Source: Neocallimastix lanati (nom. inval.)
Taxonomy: Eukaryota > Neocallimastigomycota > Neocallimastigomycetes > Neocallimastigales > Neocallimastigaceae
DNA length: 64,000 bases
Assembly (NCBI GenBank): GCA_016946835.1
Contig: JACVTC010000080.1
Coordinates: 83,501 to 147,500 of the forward strand
Direction of reading: 5' to 3'
The first letter of the stretch is position 1. Each line of letters starts with the position of its first letter. A program made the position numbers and the translations under genes. Of the stretch, positions 23,850 through 36,600 are shown one piece after another. Under the pieces are notes generated by a model, which saw only the letters and a program-made list of their open reading frames with translations, did not search any database and was not told the origin of the DNA.

Positions 23850-25321
23850 ATAATTTAATTTTTATATACTATTTTTAATAGATTTAATATCTGTATAATA
23901 TATGTATATATAAATAAAAAGAATAAGATTAATTAAGGTAAAAATGTATCTTTAAAAAAAAAATAATAAATAATAATAATAATAATTAAACTATATAATA
24001 AATAAAAAATATTTATTAAAGTATTAATAAATTTAATATAAAATTTTCAATATAAATAAATATCTTCAAAGGAAAAATTATAAAGAATTTTATAAATTTA
24101 ATTTCAATTTAATTTTATGATATAATATATTAATAATATAATTTATAATATATTAACAGTATTTAAATTTAAATAATTATAATAGTTAACAAATAAATTT
24201 AATTTATTAATTAATTAATGTGATAAAATTTTATTACTATTTTAAACATTAATTTAATAAAATATTATTATGATATATTCATCTATATATAATAAAACAG
24301 TATTAATTACATTATTTATTATTATTTATTATTTTATAATTATTTATTATTTATTATTTATTTTATAGTTATTTTTAGAATACATAATTATAAAAAATAA
24401 ATTATATATTTAAAAATAAGTAATAATGTAATGATGAAAAATAATATATAGTATTAAATATTACTACATATATTAGAATATTACTTTTTTTTAAAAAAAT
24501 AAAATTAAAAAAATTAATTTGAATATTAATTTTAAATGTAAGAATGCTTTCTCTTTATATATATATATATATTTTTAATCACTACAATTACATTCATTCT
24601 CCATGAAAAAATGAAATTTATATGAAATAAAATGTATTTAATGTATCCATAATTAAATACATTTTTAAACGTATTATCATATTATCATCACACATTAAAT
24701 ATGAAAATTATAATACTGATATATTTAATTTTTTATTTTTATATAACAATTTTTATATTAAAAAAATAAAATTATATATTTTTTCATTATCAATACATGA
24801 ATACTGATACTAAATTTACTTTGTATATCTTTTCTTTTTTAACAGCAACAGCAAGCAATATATAAGAAACAACAAAAGATGAATCTTCAAATATATTATA
24901 ACAAAAATAGATAGATTGATACATGTAAATATTTATGACAAAAAAAAATTTTAGCTTAACAAAAATAATAAATAATATATTAAATTTAATTAAAAATTTT
25001 GATTAATTATATGGATTAATTTGAAATTTTCAATTAATTAAATTGGTGAAATATTATTCCTGTAAATATATTTAAAGTAAATAATTCATTTATTATAATA
25101 TAAAGGATAATATATTATTAAAAAGAAAATTTTACAAAAATAATTTGATATAATATAAATATTTATATATGAATAATATATCATTAAAATAAAAATTTTA
25201 ATTTAATTTTTTTAATTTCATAATTGAATTTTAATATATTTATAAATATAAATATACCAATTATTACAAGTATATTAATTTTTTTTTTTGAAAAATTTTG
25301 ATCTATAAAATGAATTGAAAT

Positions 25322-25365
25322 TCTCTACTTGTAATATATTTGACAGCATATATTACAAGTAGAGA
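25322..25365. other. Perfect 18-bp hairpin
   Basis: TCTCTACTTGTAATATAT (25322-25339), loop TTGACAGC, then ATATATTACAAGTAGAGA (25348-25365). The 18 base pairs match exactly, and beyond a small bulge the flanks AAATT/AATTT also pair. A third partial match, ATTACAAGTATATT, lies at about 25262-25275. Confidence 0.75.
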
Positions 25366-26436
25366 TAGAATTTAAAAATTGTTGAAACCTTAATTCATAA
25401 TAAATAAATAAGATTTTACCAAAAATTCATAAATATTGGATATTATTAAAATAAATTGTATTATATTATTAATATATACAATTATTATAATAATAGATAA
25501 AACAATAAATTTATTTGAAACACAAAAAAAAATATATATATTAAATAAAAAAATCCAAAAAAAAATTTTTTTCAGACTTCCTAGTTAGAATAAGTTATAA
25601 TGGATGAAAAGAATATTTTATAATAAAAAAAAAAAATTACTTCAAATCAAAATAAATTTATTAATGTATTAAAATGATTATTATTAAAAAGGTAATAATT
25701 TTTTTTCAATTATAATAATTCTTATATAAGTTACTGGTTATTAATTAATTATTTATTATTATTTCTTTTATTTTAATTAAAAGTTAATTATTATTATATT
25801 TGAGCATGATCATTATAAGTTTAAAAGTAAATAATAAAATTATTGTTATTTTTATTTAAATTTACTATTTAATAGTTCTTTTATCAAATTTATAATAAAT
25901 TTTCTTTAATTATTATATGTTTATATTAACTCTAAAATTAACTATATTAATGATAATTTAATTTTTTATTTTTAAATGTCAAAATTAATATCATATGAAT
26001 TAGATATAAAGTTTATTACTTACATACAAAATATAATAATTTAAATTATTATATAAATATATCTTTAAAAACTCATTTTTATATTATATTTCTATTTAAT
26101 TTTATATAATATATACTTAATTTATTATTAATATATAGTAAAAAAAATATAAATATCAATAATAGAAAATAAATATAAAAATATACTATTTTTTTTTTCA
26201 AAATAAAAGATAAACCTTTTTCATCTCTAAAATTTTAATAATTCTCCTAAAATTTAAAATTAATAAATGAATTTTAATTAAAAATTATAAAATTTTTAAT
26301 GAAAATAAAAGCATATTTACTTATACAATTAAACTATTCATGTAAATAATGTAAATAATGTATTTATTTTTAATGAATATTAAATTACAATAATTTGGAA
26401 TTTTATAAATATTTAGCTTTTATATTAAATACTTAA

Positions 26437-26640
26437 GTTTTTATAATGGTACTATCAAATGTAAATACTATTGTTTTTATAATGGTACTATCAAATGTAA
26501 ATACTATTGTTTTTATAATGGTACTATCAAATGTAAATACTATTGTTTTTATAATGGTACTATCAAATGTAAATACTATTGTTTTTATAATGGTACTATC
26601 AAATGTAAATACTATTGTTTTTATAATGGTACTATTAAAT
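26437..26640. repeat. 36-bp tandem repeat, about 5.5 copies
   Basis: The unit ATGGTACTATCAAATGTAAA plus TACTATTGTTTTTATA is repeated with almost no variation. Because 36 is a multiple of three, it stays open and would encode repeats of MVLSNVNTIVFI. Nothing upstream or downstream supports a real gene. Confidence 0.9.
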
Positions 26641-27934
26641 GTATGATGTAAAAATATATGATTAATGTTTGATTTATATATAAATTTTAAATATTATAAT
26701 AGTTAATTTTATTATTTAAAGAAAAAAAAAATTAAGAAAAACTTTTAACTATTATTTATAAAAATACAATTGACATTTAATATTTATTAATTCCTTTATT
26801 TTATTATATCTTAATAAAGGATTTGACATATTAATAATTATGACAAATTATCATGTTAATATAAAAAGTAAAAATTAAAAATTCTAATTGTATTTCTAAT
26901 ATTTCTAATTAATATTAATATTTTTAATATTAATTTAAATACTTTTTAATATTTATAGAATTTACTAATATTTAAAGGGTTATATATACTAATAGTTGAT
27001 ATTATACAATGTCTAAAATTGTTTTATCGTAATAATGATAAAAATAAAGCGTTGCATCTACTATATTATATATAATGTTTTAATTTTGGATACAATTTTA
27101 ATAAACATTAAAAAGTGCCGTTTTTGATAATTTTACGAATCGTATTAATAATAAAATTTAATATATTTTTTATTAATAATTCAAATAATGTTAATTATTA
27201 TAAAAATTATAAAATTTCAATGATAATGATAAAGATAGAAAAAAAAAAGTTATGATAAATAATTTGAAAAATAATCGTTAATAGGTTTTCAATAGTATCA
27301 GTGTATAACTAATGACCATTAGTATTATTCTTAATTAAAAACTAGATTAAAAGAATCCAAAGATTCTTTATTTATCAAAACCTTAATATAATGAGTTTAT
27401 ATTAATTTATCTAATTTTTTACAACAAAAGATTATAGTTGCCTTTATTAAATTAATACATAATTTAGAGATATTTATTTTCTTTTAGAATGTCTATTATA
27501 TATTTTATAATATTATATAGAGTATGAGAAATACAGTCTTCAATAAATGTTATTAATTTTCCTTATTTTACTAAAATTACTAATACTTCGATTAATAAAA
27601 TAAAAATAATAATACTTATAATAATAAATTCAATGTACTAAACCAGATAAATATATTTTACATCTTAAAATTACTAATTTAAAAAGTTCACATACTCTAA
27701 TCCTATAAGAATATAATATAAATATATTTATATATATATTTTTTTACATTTATTATTGTTCTATTATATTGTCATATTCAAATTTTTATTTTAATGAAAT
27801 AATAATTAATACATATATATGGATTTAAAAATATTATTTATAATAAAAAATTTATAAATTCAATTTTATGGCATAATAGTAATTTTTTTTTAACTTTACT
27901 CATTTTAAGAGATGAAATTGTAGAATTAAGCAAA

Positions 27935-30900
27935 AAGTTTATTGTAGTGAAGATTCTCAAAAGGTTTCCATGAGTTTTCCGAATCATCATAACCTTTCCA
28001 ATGAATTAAATTTAATTTGGTTATGTAATTTCTTTAAATTAAGAATAGATTCAACTTCATATTATTGTTCTCCATTAAGTATAATAGGTTTTGGAATAGG
28101 GATTTTTTTTTTCTTTAAATTCATTTTCATAGGCTGGTTCATGAAGTAAAACGTGGAATACTAGAAAGATCCTAAAAGAGTTTGGTAGTTTTAATTTATA
28201 ACTTACCTCTGAAATTTTCTTTAAAATAGTAAATGGACCAGATTTCTTTAGAGCAAGATTACCTTTTTTATTATTTATTAAATCTTTCTTTAGCAGGTAT
28301 ACTTTTAAATCAACTTTAAACTGGAGGAGATGTTTAATATCATAATATTTTTTTTTGAAAATCAATTGCATTTTGAAGATTTTCTTTAATTACATTTCTT
28401 AATCTTTGCTTATTCTCTGCTCATCATCAATAAGCTAATTGCCAAATGTATAGGGTAAACGCCATACTTGAACAATACTTAAGATGCTATATCAATTATC
28501 AACAAAATATATGAGTGGAATATTTATCCCTTACAGAATTTACTTATAATAACACATTCCATGAATCTGCAAATGGTACTCCATTCTTTCTTAATTATAG
28601 ATTTAATCCTAAATTTGATACTTCTAATCCAGATATTACTATTGTTCCTCGTGCTGAAATTATTGTTAAAGAATTAAAAGAATTAACATGGAGTAAATAA
28701 AATAATCTATTTCATAATTTAGAAGTAAACTGAATATCTCTATCTGACACGACATCCTCTGAAAGACCATGAAGTATGAAAATAGAATTAAAAAATTGTT
28801 CGGCACAAGTATCATCAGAAGGGACTGACTTGAAAGGTACAAAATTAGCAATCTTCGTAAAGCGATCACCCAACCACAAGAATTAAAGAAATGCCGTTGA
28901 AAGAGGGAAGGTCAGTAAAAAAATCCATTTTAAATTGAAGCCCAAGGATTATTACCATTAAATAAAGATTTAAGTAAATCGTTAGGTTTATGATGAAAAA
29001 CCTTTGAAGATCTAGCAAGCATTACAAGAGCGAATATATTTTTTAATATTTTTATACATGCCAGGTCACCAATAATTTCAAGAAACTAAGTCAGAGGTTT
29101 TATTTATACCAAAATGGCCAGCAGTAGGGGAATCATGACAAGAACAAAGAATCTTAAATCTAATGAATTCAGGAATATAATTGAGATTATCATATAAAAG
29201 AGTACTAATAAATTGTGAATTTGAATTAGCCGGAATAAGAATGGGAGCAGAAGTAAAAGAACATTTAAGAAGTTCAAAAGAGTCATTAGCTTCTTTTTTC
29301 CATACAAAAAGAATGTTTTTTCATGTAAGTTTATTAATAGGATAAGCAATTTTAGCAAAATATTTTATTATTTTATAAAACGTTTGTAGGAATTGGCTAG
29401 TCAAAGAAACGATTGAACTTCCTAAACCGTGGATGGAGTGGGCCGATCTAAAATAGCTGAAATTTTTGTAATATTCATCTTAAGACCTTCTGAAGATATG
29501 TAATATCTTAAAAATTTAACTTCAGATTAATGTAAAATTCATCAGACTTATATTTGAAAAGTATTTCATCATTGCGATTCGAAATAGAAGAAGCAGCGAC
29601 ATAAAAATTTTCAGGTCCAAGGACAGTAAAAGGTGTATTATCTATAGAAGAAAGAGGAACATCAGAATAATCAGGGCGTCTTGAAATGGAGTTAGATTTA
29701 TCATTAGCCGAACCAACACAATATTTTAATAACGAAATTGAATTCAGAGAGAAAAAGAGACCAATGGATTAATCTCTGAGTCATTTTTCAGGATTTTTGA
29801 GATAAAGTAGATTTCTGTGATCGGAATAAATTATGAATGGATTCATTAGTACTCTTAAGTAAATGTCTTCACTGTTCGAGAGAATCAACTATAACAAGTA
29901 ATTCTTTGTTGTATATTGAATAGTTTATTTCGGAATTACTAAGAAATCTTGAAAAGAAAGTAAACAAGGTGAATCTTATTATCCTTTGGAGATATTTGTG
30001 AAAGGATAGCATCAATAACAAAATTACTAGAATCAGTTTCAATAAAATATTGAAGATTGCGATTGGAAAATATCAAAATTAGAGAAGAAGTAGATAAAGA
30101 TTTGAGGGAAATTGAATACACTTTGAGTTTCAGGAGACCAATTAAATTTAACATTTTTTCTTAACAATTTATGAAGAGGATGAGCAAGTTTAGCAAAACC
30201 TGGAATAAAACAACGGTAGTAATTAGCAAGACCGATGAAGGATTGAAGTTCTTTAACGTTATTAGGAACAAGCCAATTTAAGATTGGAGAGACCTTTTTA
30301 GGATCCTTCAAAATTCCTTCAGAAGAAATACAGTGTCCAAAAAAATCAATGAAGGAGACGAAAAATTCACATCTTTCAAGAATAGCATAAAGACCAGCAA
30401 TTCATAAATGGGAAAGGACTTCAGTAAACATGAGAAAATAATAATATTGTCAGCATAAGAGTAAGCAAATGAACCTTGGATACCTTTGAGAACATCATTT
30501 ATAAAGTATTAAAATGCCGCAGGAGCGTTCTTGAGACCGAAAGGCATGGCAAGATATTTAAAATGACCAAATTTACAATTGAAAGTTGTCAATATACTCG
30601 CCGCCGCTTTTGATTCGAACGGGATTATAAGAAAATTTGAGGTCCCGTTTTGAAAATATTTTTCTTTTTCCTAAATGTTCAAGCGTATCTTGTATTAACG
30701 GAAATGGATAGGAATGACGAATAGTAATATCATTCAATCTTCTATAGTCCATACACATACAAAGTTTACCATTTTTCTTATGAACAAACAAGACAGGAGC
30801 ACCGGCAGGGGAATTAGATTTCCTGATGAATCCTTTAGCGAAATTTTCCTTGATATGATCCTCGAGTGCGTTAGATTCTTCATCAGTAAGAGGATATATT

Positions 30901-31400
30901 GGTCCATAAAAATGATTAAAGTTTTCCTTGAGATTAATAGCACAATCGTAGGGACAATGTGGAGGAAGAACATTAGCAGAAGATTCAATGAATACGTCAT
31001 TGAATGAAGATAGTTCCTTTGGAATAGAAGGAGAACTATTGGAAGAATCATTGGACATAGAAATAGATAAAGAAGAGTCAGAATTAAACAAGTCGTTATC
31101 GAAGGCTTCGTAAGAAGAAAGAACTTCAGAGTAAATAAAGGTATAAGAAGTAGGAAGAGAGTTAGAATTTGTATCATTAGTAACATTGTAGATTAAAAGA
31201 CAATTAAAAGTACAAAAATGAGAAGGAAAGAAAATATCCATTTTTACAAAGTCGATATTAGGATTATGAGTATGACATCAAGAGAATCTAAGAATACAAT
31301 TAATAGAAGGAAATTCAATAACATAAAACTAAGTTTGACAAAAGTGGTTTTTATATTTAAGAGTAATAGGTATAGTAATAGCAGAGAATTTCTTCTATTA
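27935..31400 (-). pseudogene. Mosaic Ty3/gypsy chromovirus relic
   Basis: Minus-strand order: protease tail (IEFPSINCILRFS, then HNPNIDFVK, about 31330-31241); pre-RT LSSFNDVFIESSANVLPPHC; RT finger GAPVLFVHKKNGKLCMCMDY (about 30830-30740); palm PFGLKNAPAAF and a YADN-type box (about 30455); connection KELQSFIGLANYYRCFIPGF; RNase H FIETDSSNFVIDAILSQ (about 30050); linker VLGPENFYVAASSISNRN (about 29610). A second RT-connection fragment from a related element (YYISSEGLKMN, then RPTPSTV-x-EVQSFL, about 29500-29400) precedes the integrase zinc region (SPTAGHFGINKTSDL), the IN core with MDFFTDLPSFNGIS and VVSDRDIQFTS, an inverted block (separate entry) and the C-terminus with HVLLHEPAYENEF. It ends in a chromodomain (YEVESILN, WKGYDDSENSWKPFENL, about 28060-27950). 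Many stops and shifts; not functional. No LTRs were recognised. Confidence 0.8.
28412..28697 (+). pseudogene. Inverted integrase block inside the gypsy relic
   Basis: The plus strand encodes RVNAILEQYLRCYINYQQN, a stop, then EYLSLTEFTYNNTFHESANG and TPFFLNYRFNPKFDTSNPD. This is the part of a chromovirus integrase that follows the third catalytic residue. The flanking relic runs on the minus strand and lacks exactly this part. Its minus-strand integrase core stops at about 28700, and the C-terminal region resumes at about 28370. A local inversion is the simplest reading; an independent insertion is the alternative. Confidence 0.65.
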
Positions 31401-31578
31401 TGCTATTACGGAATTAGAAGAAACTGATACATTCTATTATAGAGAGAAATATAAGCAATATATTCTAGGTAAATCCTTTCAAACAATTTTATATATTAAT
31501 CATCAGCCCTTAGTTCCATTAATTAAGAAATGCGAGCTAAATACTGGTAAAACCAATAGACAATATACCCAGGTTTGA
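31390..31578 (+). pseudogene. Ty3/gypsy RNase H fragment
   Basis: The frame reads YYAITELEETD, KYKQYILGKSFQTILYINHQ and PLVPLIKKCELNTGKTNRQY, then stops. This matches the end of a gypsy RNase H (A-x-x-E-x-x-x-x-Y-x-x-G-K-x-F-x-x-x-x-DHxPL). Asn-His replaces the usual Asp-His, so a catalytic Asp is lost. It belongs to a different family from the minus-strand relic next to it and may derive from the family at 33.7-36.9 kb. Confidence 0.55.
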
Positions 31579-32976
31579 TTGTAGGAATCAGTTCAGCGAT
31601 ATTTGGTGTTTTAGTAGTTGGAATAATAATTTCAGTGACTATTGGAGTAAAGGATTCATCTTCATAAGTAAATACACCATAAGTAATATTAGGATTAATT
31701 CTAACAATTTCATTAATGAAATCAACTATTTTTTACTATTCAAGCTCTCAATATACCATTCAAACCATTCATCCTTTCTTGTTTCAAAATTCAGAGTTTT
31801 ACTATCTAAACAACAATCTTCTGGATTGATATCATTTTTAATACAGTTATATTTGTTATCAACAATCTTAAAATGAACATGATGGTTGATTTGATTATCA
31901 TCTTCACTACAATCAATCATTAAATAATTTGTTGATTGCTCTATGTTCTATACTGGAATGTAAGCATAAGAGAGTGTATTAACCAAATTCATTCTTGCCA
32001 TATTCATAAAATTAATATTATCTGAAACATTTTTTAATATTTCATTATCATGTGTTTTAGTTTTATAATTGTTTTACCTCTTCTTTATAATAATAATAAT
32101 ATACGAGTTTCAAGACTTTCGAATTATTTTTACCGATTGATCATTATTTTCTACAAGTTTACATTTTATCCAGATCATATAAGCATCTTGATTATAATAG
32201 GTATTTTCAATTATTGAATATTATATATCACCATCATCTTCGTAATTCCTACAACCTCTTATATAATTTACTGGTATTTGGATACCTAAACCAATTTTTA
32301 TCGTTATATTTATATTTATCATAAGTAATAATTAAAGATTTTGTTATAGTATCATCAAAATTTGGAACAGTAGATTTGTAGATTTAATATAAACATATTT
32401 ATTATAATCAATACCATTGGCAGTATTGATGCATTTAAAAAAGTTACATTTGAATTTATTTGTCTAAAATTATTTTTTATATCAGATGGTTGAATATGAT
32501 CATTTTTTAAATGAATATTTTTATTTCGTATATATGTTCATTTTAAATATTAATACATGTATCAAATATATCAGTTAATTTAATTGCTTGGTAATCCCTT
32601 TTTCCTAAATCTATGCATAGTTATATACCATGCATTTATATCATTATAAATAGATCTTTTTTTAGATAATTCAAGATATCTAATTCCGTTTTTCAATTGT
32701 TCTTCAAAGTTTATATATTGAGTTCTTCTAAATTCTATATATTGTCTCATTTGATACCATGAAAATGTTGCATATTGCAAGACCAAATTATTATATAGTT
32801 GTCCTAAAATTAAATGTTCCACTATCATGAAATGAATATCTGAAATATTAATTTTATTAATATATTTATTATCTAGTAAATAACGCATACATTTAGAAAT
32901 CAACTTTTCTATCAGCATCGACAAATAATATTGCTATAAAAGCCACATAAATAGTAAATAGAATATTTTTCATCAT
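31579..32976 (-). pseudogene. Secreted PI-PLC X-domain-like protein, frameshifted
   Basis: A signal peptide MMKNILFTIYVAFIAILFVD starts at 32976 and its frame stops after 28 codons. The next frame (32924-32580) contains NISDIHF, WYQMRQYIEFRRTQYINFEE, QLKNGIRYLELSKKR and NDINAWYITMHRF. In a third frame near 32835 the bases read HDSGTFNF. H-D-S-G-T followed by FxEQLxxGIRYLxL and a later His is the pattern of phosphatidylinositol-specific phospholipase C X domains, with the first His catalytic. Downstream scraps (STVPNFDDTITKSLI, NMARMNLVNTLSYAYIPV, IVDFINEIVRINPNITYGVF) fit a continued C-terminal part in several frames. At least four shifts or stops occur. The gene is dead as assembled. The family call is by motif pattern only. 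Confidence 0.5.
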
Positions 32977-33660
32977 TTCAACCTAAAAAAAAATTTAATA
33001 AAATAAAACAAAGTAATAACATCTGTAAAGTAGATGGTATGGTAGCCTCTAAATTCTACCTAGAATCAAGATAAATATTAATCAGGAGATTCAATTTCAG
33101 TTGTTTGGTTGATTAGTACTATTTGTGTAATGAGTTTTAGTAGGACTAGTAAGAGGTTCTTCTTTGCCATATCGATTTGACGTTGACTCTCTTGGTTGTG
33201 AAGAGTTTTTTTTTTTTTTTTTAACTCTCCCAATAAAAGATTGAATACATCTGGTATAAATTTTGTAGGAACTAAGTAAAGGAGTATAATAAAAGGCTTT
33301 ACTTATAATAAATAATTAACATACAAATAACTTAGGAGAAAATATAAAGAAAATAAAAAGAAAGTTAAAACGATACAGACTTCCAAATTTGGGAAACTTT
33401 ATATAAGTCATTCACCAAAGGCATAGAATACAGAAAAATAGACTTTTTTTTCTGAAGTACGTAAACATTTTCCTCTGGATGAATTATATAAATAATAAGT
33501 TTCAATGTCATAGGTAGGTAAAGATGATTTACTGTTGTTGTTGTTGTTGTTGATTTGGTTGTAGTAGTAGTGGCTTTAGTTGGAGTAGTAGTAGTAGTTG
33601 TTATGGTGGTTGTGGTAGTGGTAGTGGTGGTGATAGTAGTTGTTGTACTAGTGGTAGTTA
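32977..33660. other. Spacer with threonine-type microsatellite
   Basis: Between the PI-PLC-like relic and the next gypsy relic. The 33530-33660 part is annotated separately. The rest contains short minus-strand protein-like scraps (ESTSNRYGKEEPLTSPTKTH around 33130-33190) that suggest the tail of a lost gene, but no frame can be followed. Confidence 0.35.
33530..33660 (-). repeat. GTT/GGT/AGT triplet tract encoding poly-Thr on the minus strand
   Basis: An imperfect triplet tract (GTTGTTGTTG, GTAGTAGTAG, GGTAGTGGTAGTGGTGG). Read on the minus strand it is nearly all Thr codons (ACA, ACT, ACC) with occasional Ser, Ile, Pro and Lys, like the mucin-like linkers of secreted fungal proteins. No flanking domain in frame can be assigned. 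Confidence 0.55.
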
Positions 33661-36600
33661 AAATTTTTTCAGGATAAGACCATAAAGGGTCTATATAAAG
33701 ATTATAAAGATGTAACAGTAAAATTACTTGAAAAACACTTGGATATTATAGCGACATCTTCTGAAGAATTAACATCATCGGACTTGGCTCCTCATTAAAT
33801 TAACTTGAAAGCGAACATAAAACCTGTTAAACAACAATGTTTTAGAGTAACCAAATTTAAATCGGGTATTATTAAAGAGGAATTGATTAAGCTTATTAAA
33901 AAGAAGTTAATTGTACCATCTTATTCGGAATGGTCTTCACCTGTGTTGTGGTCCCAAAAGCTAATGGAAAATGGAGATTATGTGTGGACTACCGCAAAGC
34001 GAATGATCTAACCGAAAAAGACTCTTATGCGCTTCTGTATATTGACAAGATATTTGATAGTCTAGATGGTGCCAAAATCTTTACTACTATGGACCTATAC
34101 TCAGGACAAATTCTGATGGACGAAGAAAATGTTGAAATAAACAAGTTTTACTACAAAATTCGGCAACTACCAATTCAAAGTTACGCCTTTTGGATTGACA
34201 GGAGCTCCGGCTACCTTCCAAGGGGAAATGAATAGAATTTTATTTCCTTTAATCGTAAAATGGGTTTTCAACTTTATTGATGATATACATATATATTCAA
34301 ACACTGTCGAAAAACATATCGAACTCATAAAGCAAGTATTAGCAATCTTCAAGGAACAAAAATTAAAAATCAATATTGAAAAATGTCATTTTATACAAAC
34401 TGACGTTGAAGATCTTGGTCATAAGATCTCTACTAAGGGTCTTAGTCCTCAAGATAGTAAAATAGAAGCAATTAAAGCTTGGAAAGAACCCACTAATGTA
34501 CATGAGTTAAGATCATTCTTAGGTGCTGTAGGTTATTATATAGGAACTTCATTAATGAATAAGCTCAAACCCAGCTCCTCTATATAAACGATTAAGAAAA
34601 TGCGTAAAATATAAATGGAGCAGTGAAAAAGAACAAAGTTTTATCAAATTAAAAGAAAAATTAATTAATGTTCCTATTTTAAAATAGCCTGATTTCAACA
34701 AAGAATTCATCATCCGTACAGACGCATCATATGAAGGTATTGGTGGAGTTTTACTGCAGAAAGACGAGTCAGAAATAGAACACCCGATTCATTTCATTAG
34801 TCGTAGCTTAACCAAAGCAGAAAAGAATTATTGGAATAACGGATTTGGAAGGAACAACCTTATTTTATTGTATTACTAAATTAAAACCTTATATTGTGGG
34901 AAGCCCCTTTAGAACCATAGTCTTTATAGATCACAAACCTTTATTGGGTTTATTCAATAATAAGGAACCGAATAATGCCCGACAAACAAGATAGTGTTTG
35001 ACTGCAAGTATGCTAAAAGTTGATATTCGTTATGAACAAGGTAAAAAGAATGTAGTAGCTGACACTTTATCTAGAATGAAGAATGAAAAAGAACAAAAGG
35101 TATTATCTATAAAAATAGATAAATATAATGAGAATGATACACTTCCTAAAGTAATTAAAGAATTTATTGATGAAAAATTCACTAAGATTGATGGTATAAA
35201 TTATTTTATTATTGGAAATAATTATAGAAAACATGTTACTGAAATAAATGAAAAAATAAAATTAATTCTAGAAGCACATTATGTTGACCATGAAGGTTAT
35301 TATAAAACATATCAAAGTCTTAGGAAAAGTTACTACTGGAATGATATGGTCAATGATATAAAATGGATAATATCAAAATGCAAAAAAAATGTCAGTTAAA
35401 TCGCCCTCAGCCATATCCAGAACCAACTGAAAATATTCCAACAGAAGTTGAAGGCAATGTGATTATTCCAATCACATTTTAAATTAAAAAATTTTTCTTG
35501 TGTAATTCAAAAATGTAAATTATTCTTTGATTTATAATAAAAAAAAAAAAAAAAAAAAAATAAACAAATCGTATGAACTAAATTTTTGAATTATATTCTT
35601 TAAGCCAAAGACAAATTTTTAATGTAACAATTTTCTTAAAAAACTAATTCTGGAAAAAAAATATTGTTTTTACAATAATATTTAAATCAATTGAATAAAG
35701 TTTAGAGTAAAATAAATTAATAATTTATTTTGAGAAAATTAAGTTTCAAAACTTAATTATGACTCTTATAACATTGTTTTTAAATTGAAAATAAATAAAA
35801 ACTTTACTTATAATATTAAAATAATAAATAGATAATAAATGTACTTAATTTAAATTATTTAGTATTTAGTTTAATTAATAATTATATTTTACTAAATTTA
35901 GTCATAGTTTATAAGTTTATTATTTAATAAAATTCATTAGAATAGTTTTTATATTAAAATAAATGTAACTTAAATAAAATAATATATTATTAATGTACTA
36001 AGGAAAAATATATAAAATAGAAGATACTCTTCACTTTTCTTTTTTCGATGTAATTGTTATTTTTATTTTATATATTTTAATAAAGAAGAATTAATAAACT
36101 AATTATTATAAACAAATTTAACAAACTATATTTTATTTTCTTCTTACGTGTTTAAATTTTTCATTTGTTATTGTAATCTGTTTCACTTTTGTTTTACAGT
36201 TCCTCAAGTCATTACAACGGATAATGGGGTTCAATTCACCTCAAATATGAACTAAAAGATTTCTTGATTTATATGATGTTTAAGTAAAAATTTACTACTA
36301 TCTATCACCCAGAAAGTAATGGTTTGGTTGAAAACAGAAATAAAGAAATCGGAAAATTATTAAGACTACTTGGTGAAAAAAAAATAAAGACTGGAATGAG
36401 GTATTGCCTTCGGCCTTGTGGGCCCATAGAACTACAAAGAATTCCTGTAACTAAACATTCTAGCTTCGAATTAGTTTATGGTCGTGAGGATCAACAGCCT
36501 TTCGACATTGCAGCTAGACCTACTAAAGGAGTCAGTAAACCCTCATATGAAATCCTTTCAGAAAAATTTATCTCTCATTATAGAGGAACTATAGAAGCAG

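Larger units (their letters stand above)
23850..27934. other. Gene-poor AT-rich region
   Basis: About 4 kb without a supported gene. Two structured features inside are annotated separately: a hairpin at 25322-25365 and a 36-bp tandem repeat at 26437-26640. A small Gln/Lys-rich phrase at 24843-24915 (ACAGCAACAGCAAGCAA) is too short to call. Confidence 0.5.

Noticed and set aside
26437-26640. CRISPR-like array
   Set aside because: Units are contiguous tandem repeats without unique spacers, in a eukaryotic genome.
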